Assembly: GCA_049999805.1 (NCBI GenBank)
Contig: JBNGIO010004144.1
Coordinates: 1-21,121, forward strand
Direction: 5' to 3'
Length of the DNA: 21,121 nt
Origin: Folioceros fuciformis
Lineage: Eukaryota > Anthocerotophyta > Anthocerotopsida > Anthocerotales
A program made the translations under genes and the position numbers. Positions 9,870-20,022 of the stretch are shown here, piece by piece (positions within the stretch are counted from its first letter, which is position 1; every line of letters begins with the position of its first letter). The notes under the pieces are model-generated. The model saw nothing but the letters and a program-made list of their open reading frames with translations, was not told where the DNA came from and searched no databases.

Positions 9870-10488
9870 TGCCTCCCCAACATATCAGGCGTCGGGGCCA
9901 GCCACAACTAGAAAAGCACAAAGCAGACCTGCCAATCCATAGTGTTGAGAGGGGAACTAGAGCGACGTTTATTTCATTCATGGAGCTTAATTACTCCTGT
10001 TTACCTCGACTCTTGGGAGGTGTCTATGGGTTCGATCCTATGAAAATGAATTTATTTATGAGGTTTAAAGAATATGATAAAAATATAGAGAACTATGTAC
10101 ATCAATTTAAATTTTATATATAATTTAAATTGAAGAACGGAGGTGTGCTGGAAGGGGCACATCAGCTAAGGTTCCCTGAGACAGGATTGTTGGAAGGCTC
10201 ACTTGTGACCACTAGGGAGGAGTTGCGCGTTGGCCAAGAGGCCCGGGAAGAGGTAGGGACCTTGGTAGACGCTAGCTTGCCGGGAGGTGAAGAGGCTGCA
10301 ACAACGGGGCATGTGACTAAAGAGACATGCAATGCTCTAGCCGAAATGAAGGTGCAGGAGAAGGAGCCAGGAGGGGAGGGTACCTATCAACGGGAGTGCA
10401 GCCCGGTTTCGCTAGCCTGATCCCCCTGCCCCGTTCGATTTTTTTTCAGCCAGCTACCAAGGTCCCATGCCCAACCACTATGCAGCCC
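9870..10488. other. Upstream region of the HAM gene, up to the gap
   Basis: Two + strand frames are open (9869-10123 and 10130-10420). The second contains GHVTKETC, which resembles half of a gypsy-type zinc knuckle with one residue too many, so a decayed gag remnant is possible. It is not strong enough to call. The HAM promoter and 5' UTR should lie here. Confidence 0.4.
10103..10132 (-). promoter_or_regulatory. Perfect AT-rich hairpin enclosing a TATA box upstream of HAM
   Basis: Arms 10103-10113 (CAATTTAAATT) and 10122-10132 are perfect inverted repeats of 11 bp around an 8-nt loop. On the minus strand the sequence 10122-10113 reads TATATATAAA, a good TATA box, about 245 bp before the HAM start codon. 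It is a candidate core promoter; a chance AT-rich palindrome or the trace of a small element is also possible. Confidence 0.35.
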
Positions 10489-10588
10489 NNNNNNNNNNNN
10501 NNNNNNNNNNNNNNNNNNNNNNNNNNNNNNNNNNNNNNNNNNNNNNNNNNNNNNNNNNNNNNNNNNNNNNNNNNNNNNNNNNNNNNNN
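10489..10588. other. Assembly gap of 100 Ns
   Basis: Exactly 100 Ns, a common placeholder for a gap of unknown size. Distances across it, including the real length of the HAM upstream region, are not reliable. Confidence 0.98.
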
Positions 10589-12234
10589 CCTCTTAGCTTG
10601 CCATCCTAATTTCCCCCTAATTTCTCCCTAATTTCCCTTTTCTTTCTTTTCTATTTTATTTCTTATTTTTCTGGATATAATTCCAGAAATTTCGACTATG
10701 CTCTTTCTCACCTGTTTCCTTCCCCTAACAATCCGGGAACTGTCCCAGCACCCCGGGATCAGTTTTCGATGGCTGAGGAACCGTTTTAGCTGGAAGTCGA
10801 TTCTGTTAAATAATTTGCCAATTTCAGGCCCGGTTCCTGTTGCTGATCACTCTTCTTCTGATGTCTTCCCTTTCTTCTCCCACTGCTCGTACTAACACCA
10901 AGGGCCTTCCGTCTCAAGACTGTTTGACAGTCTAGTGGTCCATTGTCCCTTAAGGTGGTCAGTTGGATGTAATGAATGCATGTTTGCTACCCCAACCCAC
11001 TCCAGCAGGGGTTCAACTTCTGCAACCTCTCCACTAACATCTTTTGTTGTGTTCTTCTTGCTTCTAACACGTTTCGGGTAGGTCTAACCTATTGACCGTG
11101 GGCCCCATAGAACATCTCTTAGGACTAAACCAACAAACTGACAAGTGCTCCTCCTATGAGGGCTGTGCGTCAGCACCGTGGGAATCGTTATGGGAGATGC
11201 TACAGGAGTGAAGGTGATTGGGCCGGAGGCAACCTCAGCCGTCATGGGAACAGTGATAGGAGAAGCCTTTGCCTCAACAATAAGAAGGCGGCGCCCACCA
11301 GATCTAGACGAGTGGACAAAAGCAAAGGCTATTGGTAGGGCCACCAAGGGGACTGGCGGCACGTTAAGTTGATGGTAGGGTAGACTAGTCTAGAATAATG
11401 GTGTGCTATAAACTATTGTTTTGGTTGTCGTGTCCTAGTGGTCAACCTATAGAGAGAGGAAGGGGACTAGAGCTAGAAGTCCTCTACAAGAGGCTGTGAG
11501 CCTATAGAACCTGCTTGTCACTTTACAATCTCTATCGGGCTATCCCTACTTGGATATAGTAGTGTGTGCCGGTTATGCATGTTGTGCAGCGTCTGGTAAA
11601 GCTTTGAGAAGTGGTGGCCAAGGTTAAGGGTTGGGTCCCTGTAATTCTTGATTGTGCTCTCCGTGTCGTGCCCCTTGATCTGTCATTCTTATTTCCTCGT
11701 AGGGCTAGAGTGAGTGCCAACCATGCTTGCATGGTGTCTGGTAGGATCGTGGGTGGTGGCATGCTCTTCTTTGGGGTTAGTCTAGTAACTCTTGTTGAGT
11801 GGGGGAGTCAAGAGGGAAGTGTAGAAGGTAGTTTTATTGTTGATGGTGCTAGAGTGAGTGAGTGAGGGAAGTCGCATACTTGAGAGGTTAGTGTCATTGT
11901 AGTGGCTGGAGTGAATTTGTGGGCACCGAGAGAGGTGCAATCAACCGCTGGATAGCAAGGATTGTCCCACACTTGATCGAAGCTAGAGGGGAGCCCTAGA
12001 ATTCGTCATCAAGTTGATTGAGTCCGACCCTCCATCCATAGCAACGAGGAACCCCATCGCTCCTTCGTGGGAACAAAACCCAATGTCTCAATGACAGTGG
12101 GATAAGTGTGGACACTAAAGGTCAAACCCTTTGGCAAACAGTTGCCCGAGGTTTTGCCACCATAGAGGCTCCAACCCGAGGACCTCCCTCCCTAGAATCT
12201 GATACTCAACTCCTAGTCCACTTGCCCCAGGTCG
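10589..12234. other. Intergenic region without a supported gene
   Basis: Starts with a pyrimidine-rich run containing repeated CCCTAATTT words (10602-10638). A heat-shock-element-like TTCCAGAAATTTC lies at 10681-10693. Open frames on both strands at 11084-11372 and 11532-11865 show no domain that I recognise. A short GTGA repeat lies near 11850-11865. Confidence 0.5.
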
Positions 12235-12560
12235 GCTCTGCTATGCTCCCCATTGCGATAAGTAGAGCAGATTGCCTCCTACACCCACCCCGACCACGGA
12301 TCCCACTCCATCGACGGCCTCCTCCGCCCCCACCTCTCCTACCCAACCGCCTTCTCATTAAGACAAGGCGTTAGTAAGCAATTGGCACCTGACAGCATCG
12401 AACGATCAAGGCCATAGTGTAGATTGTAGGGTCCTTTTTATTAATGACAGTTGTCCAGACATTAGGTCCGATTCCTGTATAAACCCCTTCTGTGATAATT
12501 GAAAGGAACCTCGAACCCTACCTTCCGCCCAGAGTACACCTATCTCTCTTTCCCATTGCA
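12235..12560 (+). repeat. Copy A of the TATA-containing repeat
   Basis: Shared with copy B in the same order: CCCATTGCGATA (12249-12260), a CGACGGC block, CCTTCTCATTAAG, TTGTCCAGA, TGTATAAACCCCTTCT (TATA at 12476-12483), ATTGAAA and AACCCTACC. The TATA box before a C-rich start suggests a promoter-bearing unit such as an LTR, but no TG...CA ends were found. Confidence 0.6.
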
Positions 12561-13077
12561 TGCAGTCTCTTGTCCTCCTTCACGCCCAAACTCTTGCCTC
12601 CTCACCTACGTATTGGCTCACCAGAGAATCTTCGTCCTTCACGACGTCTCGTTGATGCATTTGGTTGTCCACCTATAGGAGCGACGAAGATACACAACGC
12701 TCAGGAAACACACCAGGCCAACCCGCTCAACCTTTGCTAGAATAAACACCTCGTCGTCGGAATGCACACAGTAAGTAACAGATCAATCATGTGTCAACCC
12801 CTTCACACCCTCCCTCTTTGCTCTGCACTTTGTTACCTCGACCCTATCCCTCCTCCTCTGAAGTACCGTGGAGATGGTTTCCCCGACGGACAACCCTGTC
12901 GGCCATGGCCTAGGTGGGTGGATCCATTTCCTCCTCCTCGACATCTCTTCCCCACTCCATTCCCACTCTCCATCTTCACCTATATCCTACCTGATCCACT
13001 CCGAACTCTGGTTTGCTATTCAGACTCCGTCTCCAACTCACTTTCACTCTCCTCCGTTCTATGGTTGGTCAGCCGGA
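12561..13077. other. Pyrimidine-rich spacer between repeat copies A and B
   Basis: C- and T-rich on the + strand. Several frames are open (12492-12740, 12762-13106, 12868-13128) but none has a domain. TTCCCCGACGGAC at 12879-12891 recurs at 19459-19471, so the duplication probably includes this spacer. Confidence 0.5.
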
Positions 13078-13172
13078 TCTATACTTACATCTACCCATTG
13101 CGATAGAATGAGAGGAATCTCCTCTTGAACCCACCTCACCGACGGCTGCTACCCCACCACCGGCCAACTCCG
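13078..13172 (+). repeat. Copy B of the TATA-containing repeat, left part
   Basis: Begins with the part matching copy A (CCCATTGCGATA at 13094-13105, then the CGACGGC block) and stops at the copia element 2 insertion. The rest of the copy resumes at 18933. Confidence 0.6.
13168..13172. repeat. Target-site duplication of element 2, left copy (CTCCG)
   Basis: CTCCG directly before the left LTR; the same five bases follow the right LTR at 18928-18932. Five bp is the usual size for copia integrases. Confidence 0.93.
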
Positions 13173-13368
13173 TGACAATCATCGAGCATGCGCGGATAGC
13201 TGGTAGGCGTAGGAAAGATTAGATTAAAGAACAAGTTACATGCCCGTGTCTTATGCACGCGGCAGGCGGTTGATAACCGTCAGGGGTTACTAACCATTAG
13301 GGTTTGAAAGACTAACCTACGACCTGGATAGCTAACCTATACTAGGGTTAGACATACCTATACTAACA
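13173..13368 (-). repeat. 3' LTR of element 2 (196 bp)
   Basis: Read along the element it starts TGTTAGTATAGG and ends GATGATTGTCA. It has the same length as the 5' LTR and differs at nine positions by my count; eight of these are transitions. Confidence 0.93.
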
Positions 13369-13378
13369 CTCCCACTCA
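13369..13378 (-). promoter_or_regulatory. Polypurine tract of element 2
   Basis: On the minus strand TGAGTGGGAG lies directly before the 3' LTR, the position of the plus-strand DNA primer in LTR elements. Confidence 0.8.
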
Positions 13379-13417
13379 GGTCTAGAGTTAGGACGTGTAG
13401 AGTCTGTATTTTGTAGT

Positions 13418-13434
13418 TATATATATATATATAT
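13418..13434. repeat. TA microsatellite
   Basis: An uninterrupted TA run of 17 bases within the 3' untranslated part of element 2. Confidence 0.9.
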
Positions 13435-13542
13435 GTTTATATTGTTTACTACTAACTTCTACGAAACGTAAAACCTAACTAAAAGGAAACTCGACAATCC
13501 TGCAAAGAAACTCATCAGCCCTAAGCAAGTGTCGACGTCTCT

Positions 13543-16500
13543 TCAATCTTCATGCTCCGCTTGAGTCTTTGAGCTGCTGCCGACCTCCCAGCTGGAATGC
13601 CGATCGGGCACTGTGCTCCACCGCAGAGATCCTTGTGCTGATCGCAGCCCCATGGCGCTTGAGTGCTCATAGTGTTTAATGCGCCCAAGCGCTTTTGTCA
13701 AGATGTTTGCAGTCATGGATTCGGTAGGGCAATATGAAATCCTCATAAGCCCTTGAGCAATGGTTTGCTGAATGTAATGGTGCTCTATCTCGATGTGCTT
13801 CGTCCTGGCATGGAAGCGGGGATTCATGGAGAGCGCTATGGCGCTCTGGTTGTCACAGAACAGGTCAATTGGAAGCTGCTGCTGAATTCCGAGCTCTCTG
13901 AGTACTCCCATTGACCATGTAATCTCCTTGCAGGCCTCTGTCAAGCTTTTGTACTCCGCTTCTGTCGAAGAAAGAGCGATGGTTGACTGCTTCTGGCTGC
14001 TCCAGGATATGGCTCCTTTTGCTAGCAGCGTGACATAACTGCTGATGCTTTTACGGCTGTCTGGGTCTCCTGCCCAGTCAACATTACTGTAGACCATCAG
14101 GCGTAGGGCATCCTTCCCCTTGGCGTTGTACATAATACCCCATTCCGCTATTCCAGCTATGTAGTGATAGACCCTTGTCATGAGGTCCTGATGCGATTTG
14201 TTGGGGTTGGAAACAAATCTGGAAGTCAGTCCAGAACTGAATGCCAAGTCTGGCCTGCTCCCAATCATCAGGTGCATTACACTGCCGTTCTTGGAAGGGT
14301 AGAGCACCACGTATGGCACGTCCTCCTCAAGTATGTCACCGACTTGCTGAACATATCTCACATTTTGCTCTACAGGTGTTGCAATAGGTTTGCAACTAGA
14401 CATGCCGTACCTCTCCAAGATTTGTAATGCATATTTGTGCTGATGCAGGAAGATGGTGCCTGCGCTTCTGTTCCTGAGGAGCTGCATGCCCAGACAATAG
14501 GCAAGAGCTCCAGCTTCAGTTGTCTTGAACTCTCTTTTCAGATGTTCCTTCAGCTCATGAATCATCCTTCTAGAATTGCTTAGCACTATGATGTCATCAA
14601 CGTATATAGCAAGAGCTAGAAAATCAGCACCCTCTCTTTTAATATACACATTACTGTCTACGTGCAAGCTTGCATAGCCTAGTTGCTGCAGGTATGCATC
14701 AATCCTCTCGTACCATGCTCGTGGGCTCTGTTTGAGCCCATACTGGGTTTTCAGCAATTTACAAGCTAGACGAGGTATGTTAGAGGGTATTGCCACTCCT
14801 AGGGGAACCTGCATATAGATCTCCTCCTGCAGGTTGCCGTACAGGAATGCCATGGTGACGTCAAGCTGCTCTAGTTCTAAATTATTGACAGCTGCTAGTG
14901 CTACGAACATCCGCAATGTGTTTAGCTTCACCACCGGGCTAAACGTGTCATCATAGTCGATTCCAGGTATTTGAGAGTACCCTTTCGCTACCACTCTGCC
15001 TTTGTAGCGTGCTATGCTCCCATCTGCCTTCAGTTTGATCTTAAACACCCACTTGGACCCCACTAGCGTCATGTCTGCAGACAAGCTTACAATAACCCAT
15101 GTATTATTCTCATGCAGGGATGCCAACTCCGTCTGTATGGCCACATGCTAGTGCTAAGCATCTGGACAGCTTAGAGCTGCCTCATAGGTTGGGGGTTCAT
15201 AGAGCAAGGTGTTCGTAGCTAGGCAGTGAGTAAAATTAGTCTTAGGGTGCCTGAAATCATCTGACACATACATACCAGGAGGCTTTTGAGCTCGAAGTGA
15301 TCGCCGAGGCTCGAGGTGAGCAAACTTGGCTTTCCTCCTATGCTGCCCTTCAGGTGTAGCTGTAGGAATAACTGTTTCTGATGCATCAGAATCAAGGACA
15401 GATGATGACTCAAACAAGCTGCGGTTACTGTGCACACAACCAGATGTTCGCAGGGGTGTGTGCATTACAGGGGACTGTGTTGTAGCTGGTGCCACCTTAG
15501 TTTGAGTTTGTGCAGGCATTGGAATGGGTCCCGGAAGAAGTACCGGGATTTGTCCCACCATCATCTCCTTCACCTCTGCTGTGGAGTCATCCTCTGAGTC
15601 CTCGGACAAGGCAGCTCCCACTGGCTGACTGGCTTCAACGCCCTCTACAAATGCAACATCCCTGGAATGTGCCACCCGCTTGGTACGTCGATTGATAATC
15701 TTGTAGCCTTTGATGCCATCAGTAAATCCCAGAAAAATGCAACAATCTGATTTTGGTTCGAACTTCTTGCGAAGGTCCTTGTGTACTTGAGCATACACCG
15801 TCAACCCAAACACGTGCAAATGTGACAGGTTGGGTTTCCTTCCTATCCAGACCTCGTAGGGTGTCTTGCCTTCCACTGACTTGTGAGCTATGCGATTTTG
15901 GATAAAGGCTGCATAGGCAACTGCCTCCTCCTAGTAGCATTGAGGAAGACGAGCATACTGGAGCATACTAGAGGCAGAAGTTTCAAGAGCTTGGTTCTTG
16001 TTTTCCGACACGCCATTTTGTTGAGGGGTGTGTGCGTTGGTCAACTGCCGGCTGATGCCATGTTGACGACAAAATGCATCAAACTCTCCGGACAAGTATT
16101 CTCCACCATTGTCCGTCCTCAAAATTTTGAGCCGATGGCCTGTTTGGGTCTCTGCCCACACTTTGTACTCCATGAAGCAAGCAAGAGTCTCATACTTGTG
16201 TTTCAGAAAGTAGACTACACAGAATCTAGAAAAGTCGTCAGTGAAGGTTGTGAAATACTCCTTGCCACCAATGGATACAGGCAGTTTGCCACATACATCA
16301 CTATGCATGAGTCCTAACAGTTCTATGGCTCGTGTTGCTTGTCCTGTAGGGAAGGCAGTTTGCTTGTGCTTCCCCAAGACGCAAGCCTCACACACTCCAA
16401 AGTCATCAAGGCTGTCGAGAGTAATGCCATCCACCATTTTTCCTTTGTACATGGCCACAAGCTTCTGGAAGTTGACGTGTCCCAGGCGGAGGTGCCACAG

Positions 16501-17901
16501 GTACGTCATAGAAGGCTTCACAAAATGTGAGCTGGCTGCTACTTCATAGGCCTTTTCCTGGAGGAGGTCCAAATGATACAAATCGTGGTTTTGCAGATGC
16601 CCTTTGGCTAGAAGGGTGCCGTCCTTCTTCTCAACAATGCATTTGCCATCACCAAAGCACACGTAACACCCTGACTGGTCCATTCTTCTGACGGAGACCA
16701 GATTCTTAGCGAGGCCAGGTACATAAAGGACATCTGGAATTTCCAGATGCTGATTTGGCTCCAGGTCGAGCCTGACCATACCTTGGCCTTCTATACGATG
16801 CTGCGAATTATCACCGAGGCATACAAAGTTGCCAGGTATGCTCTCATGAATGTTTGTAAAATACGCAGCATGCGGTGTCATGTGTTGCGAAGCGCCACTG
16901 TCTATGTACCAGGTGTGCTCCAGCTATCCCACAAAGCATGTGGCAACATTACACTGCTGAATGGAATCAGATGCTGAAGGGTCTGAAATAACACTGGCAC
17001 AGAAGGCACGACTATATTTTTGCATGGTGACGGCAAGGTGACCAGAAGAATGGCCACCCTCAGCTGCAATGCGTTTCCGGCATACTTCCCATGTGTGGTC
17101 ATTCATACCGCAGTAACCACATGGTGGTCTTGGTTTTGTGCTACCAAAACCAGGAGGTCTCGGGGTCAGCCCTCTGCCCTTGCCTCTACCTTGCATGAAA
17201 GGATGCCCACGTCCTCTGCCTCTTCCAGGTTTGCCTGTCCACAGAGCTCAATCTCCTCCAGCAGAGATAGAGTTGCTTGCAATTTTCCTTCTGGACTCCT
17301 TGGTTAGCACAGTTGCTATGCCTCGAGTAACTGATATAGGCCTCGCCTCCTGCAGGCCTTGAACAATGCTTGTCCAGATTTCTGGAAGTGTAGTGAGGAG
17401 GATAACGGCAAGAAGCTCCTCCTCCACCTCGAACCTTGGTGACACCATTTTCACTCTGGCATTGTGAAAATCTAACACATGTTTGTCTACAAGGTCAGTC
17501 TCCTTCATTTTTAGGCCAATGAATTGCTTAAGTACAAATGTCTAAAGCATCAAATCCCTGGAATCATACAGGAGCTTTACTTGTTTCCACCAGGCAGCTG
17601 CACTGTCTTCGACTCCTTGGAATACGCCGGTATGAGTGCTCTTAACACTAAAGTGCAGCAGGGTTTGAGCTGATTGCTCATCTTCGTCCCATTTTGTTAT
17701 TGCTTCTGATGTTGCTCCTGGTCCAGGCTTAGGTGTGGGCACTGGAGGTGTGCCAACACCATTCACATGGGCCCACAGTTTCCTTGACTTGAGTGTTGCC
17801 TCCATGCTTCGTTTCCACACATGATAATTTTCTCCATCGAACTTGTCTTCCTTTGGGATGAAGTTAGGTGTAGGAATCGAGGTGCCTTGCTATTGGGCCA
17901 T
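13543..17901 (-). pseudogene. Copia gag-pol polyprotein of element 2, seven nonsense codons
   Basis: From the ATG at 17901 to the TGA at 13543 there are 1,453 codons in one frame, the usual length for copia. Order, numbered from that ATG: gag helices (KFDGENYHVWKRSMEA), CCHC knuckle 261-274 (CGYCGMNDHTWEVC), protease DSG at 334-336, integrase zinc site H470/H475/C504/C507, catalytic D535, D597 and E632 (D-D35-E spacing), RT with D1014 (LDVTMAFLYG) and YVDD 1100-1103, and RNase H with D1275, E1314 and D1350. All expected catalytic residues are present. Nonsense codons lie at 17892-17890, 17544-17542, 17250-17248, 16926-16924, 15933-15931, 15156-15154 and 15150-15148; six are TAG and one TGA. 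There are no frameshifts. Each stop could come from one C-to-T or G-to-A change. Confidence 0.95.
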
Positions 17902-17916
17902 GCTTGAATGTGCCCT

Positions 17917-18596
17917 CTAGGGCTTCAGGGCGATCCACTTCGCCTTACAAGAGGAAGGAAAGCCAGGTTCTGAACAGATATCTAAGGTAACTTTTAATGA
18001 TTGTGTTACGCATAGTGGATACTCATAGCTGATGTGCTAGAGTATGCGAGATGCATACTCTCTAAGAATATGTTCAGGTTGCGGCTCCTTCACCTTTACA
18101 AATAACTCCTCCATATGGTTATAAAGATGTTGTAGTGCATCTTGTGCTTGAACAAGAAAGTGCAGGTAAAGAATATCCTTGCTGGCAGGAAGCAGCATGT
18201 TGTTCAAGCAAGGTCAGAAACATCAAGCGTGCTCCAATCGTAACCATCAAGAGCAGGTGATCCTTGCAAGACATTGGTTGTCATCAGTTCAAGGGTGATG
18301 CAGATCTTTATCCATACTTGTTCCCAACGTGTGGGTGCGAGAGTCTTCAGGTAATGATCGTCTTGCTCCTTCATCCACTCGCGCAACTCCCGCTGCCTTT
18401 GTGCTCTTTGTGCTAACCTCTCGCATTTTCAGAGGCCAGGCATAGCTGTTGACTTCGTTGGGCTGCTTGCAGCATTGTCCAGAATATGAAGTCTGAACGC
18501 ATTTGCAGCAGCAGCACGGGCTTGAACAGCAGCGCTCAATCCTCCAAAAAATGCACAGGATGCATCGTTGCTACGAGTTGTAGTTCGCACAAAGAA
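17917..18596 (-). pseudogene. ORF0: decayed extra coding frame between primer binding site and gag of element 2
   Basis: After an in-frame TAA (18599-18597) a frame runs through an Ala-rich part (GGLSAAVQARAAAANAFRLH), a TGA, a charged helical part (KCERLAQRAQRQRELREW, then MKEQDDHYLKTLAPTRWEQ) and ends SDLA-stop near 18204. The neighbouring frame continues from 18207 with LNNMLLPASKDILYLHFLVQ, QDALQHLYNHMEELFVKVKE, a TAG, and CKAKWIALKP, ending at TAG 17919-17917. That stop is 15 bases before the gag ATG and in the gag frame. One frameshift and two nonsense codons would account for the break in about 226 codons. No ATG is visible at its start. I recognise no family. It may be an additional ORF of the element or a captured host fragment; coding by chance is not excluded. 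Confidence 0.5.
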
Positions 18597-18719
18597 TTAG
18601 GAACAGTAAAAATAAGCATGCCCCTACGCACGAGAGAACTCCAAGAAAGTGAAGAGATCGCGGTGCAGCTTAGGAAGAGCAAGTTCGCATGAATCAAATC
18701 AGGAATCGTGAAGATTCCT

Positions 18720-18731
18720 GTTCTGATACCA
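18720..18731 (-). promoter_or_regulatory. Primer binding site of element 2
   Basis: Directly after the 5' LTR the element reads TGGTATCAGAAC. This matches the plant initiator methionine tRNA type (TGGTATCAGAGC) except one base near the end. Known role: annealing of the tRNA that primes minus-strand DNA synthesis. Confidence 0.88.
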
Positions 18732-18927
18732 TGACAATCATCGAGCATGCGCGGATAGCTGGTAGGCGTAGGAAAGATTAGATTAAAAAATAGGATACAT
18801 GCCCGTGTCTTATGCACGTGGCAGGCGGTTGATAACCGTTGGGGGTTACTAACCGTTAGGGTTTGAAAGACTAACCTACGACCTAGATAGCTAACCTATA
18901 CTAGGGTTAGACATACCTATACTAACA
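18732..18927 (-). repeat. 5' LTR of element 2 (196 bp)
   Basis: Same ends and length as the 3' LTR, about 95% identical by hand count (9 of 196 positions differ, no gaps). Being at the 5' end of the element it should carry the promoter; no clear TATA box was recognised. Confidence 0.93.
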
Positions 18928-18932
18928 CTCCG
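18928..18932. repeat. Target-site duplication of element 2, right copy (CTCCG)
   Basis: Identical to 13168-13172, which fixes the insertion boundaries. Confidence 0.93.
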
Positions 18933-19150
18933 CTCCCACCACCTCCACCATGCAGCCTTCACATTAAGGCAGCCTTGTTGGAAAGCATCCAGCAACTAAC
19001 ATAATCAAACTATTAGAACTGTAGGAAGTTGTAGGTCCCACCTATTCTTAATGTCGGTTGTCCAGATGCTAGGTCGTAGCGTGTATAAAGCCCCTTCTTT
19101 GTAATTGAAATGGCCTCAAACCCTACCTCCGGCTTGAGAACACCTCTCCC
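18933..19150 (+). repeat. Copy B of the TATA-containing repeat, right part
   Basis: Continues the copy interrupted at 13172: CCTTCACATTAAG, GTAGGTCC, TTAATG, TTGTCCAGATGCTAGGTC, TGTATAAAGCCCCTTCT (TATA at 19082-19088), ATTGAAA and AACCCTACC, in the order of copy A. Without the insertion, the two TATA boxes are about 844 bp apart. Confidence 0.6.
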
Positions 19151-20022
19151 CGGCCCCCTTTGTGTCTCTGCTTCCAACAACCTCTGCTGACTCATCTTTA
19201 CTACTTGAGAGATCTCCGTTCTGCCCACTTCAAGTCTCCCACCTTCTACATTTGCTCTGCTGAATGTATGATACAGCCCAAAAGCAACCAAGACCCAAGA
19301 CGCTTGTGGGACACACCCAGCGTACCTTTTGTCGTAGCTGCAACAACTCCGATGACGGACATCCCATCATAGGTATGGACCTCACTCTACGGATTTCTTC
19401 ATCTCCATTGCAACTCCTTTTCTTCTTGCTCTTTGACTCTTTCACAACCCTCCCAAGCTTCCCCGACGGACCCTAGGAGCAACTCTTTGTGGTAGGGATT
19501 GATGCCCAAGGCCAAACAGCCAAACTCCCACTAGACCTCGGCCCTCACGCCTTACCCCTAACTCCCCTTCTCATCAACAACCGTCATACTCCATCCACCC
19601 TTGTCGCCTCCCACGGACCGCGCAACCCTCTCGCTACACATCTCCACCTCATTGTTCTGCCCCTTTGTTCAACCTCCATTTCCTCCATGCCATTCCCACC
19701 GTGCTGTCCATTCATCCAAAATTGTACTTACAAGGAGGCTTGACAACATTTTGGCAAATAGGCCGTTGTTGGACACTACCGAGTGCTCCCTACTCTTCAA
19801 GTCGATATGGTCTAGCTATGTGGAGGTAAAGAGTATTTTTTTATTATGTAAACCTCTTTGCGTGGATGATGTCCTTGGGCTTCCTTTGTAGGGTTTCCAA
19901 AGGTTGTGGATTCCGGAGTACTCTGCAAGAGTCTGCAGGTCACAAATCTTTAGCAAGGCAAGCCATCAAGGCTTGTCTCTTGTGTTGAGTTATCGAGCTC
20001 TATATGAGCTAAACTCATGTGG
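19151..20022. other. Pyrimidine-rich and unassigned DNA
   Basis: The first 550 bases are C- and T-rich like the spacer after copy A and share TTCCCCGACGGAC (19459-19471) with it. Open frames at 19160-19476, 19489-19743 and 19601-19891 show no domain. No gene is supported. Confidence 0.5.

Larger units (their letters stand above)
13173..18927 (-). mobile_element. Element 2: structurally complete Ty1/copia retrotransposon (5,755 bp)
   Basis: All structural parts are present: two 196-bp LTRs with TG...CA ends, 5-bp target duplications, an initiator-Met-tRNA-type primer binding site, a polypurine tract and a gag-pol in one frame with the copia order of domains (integrase before RT). The element reads on the - strand, so its 5' end is at 18927. 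Gag-pol has seven nonsense codons, so it cannot move on its own. The leader holds an extra decayed frame, ORF0. It sits inside copy B of the TATA-containing repeat, which is therefore older. Confidence 0.95.

Noticed and set aside
10130-10420. Possible gypsy gag zinc knuckle (GHVTKETC)
   Set aside because: Spacing after the His is off by one residue and the two leading cysteines are absent in that frame; mentioned only as a possibility.
11084-11372. Open frames on both strands with Thr/Pro/Ala-rich composition
   Set aside because: No family match and no splice or promoter context.
14164-17362. Plus-strand frames inside element 2
   Set aside because: Antisense shadows of the gag-pol frame, which explains the region fully.
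19733-19752. Shared word GAGGCTTGACAAC with 4645-4657
   Set aside because: The match is short and its distance from the TATA box differs strongly between the two places, so common origin is not supported.
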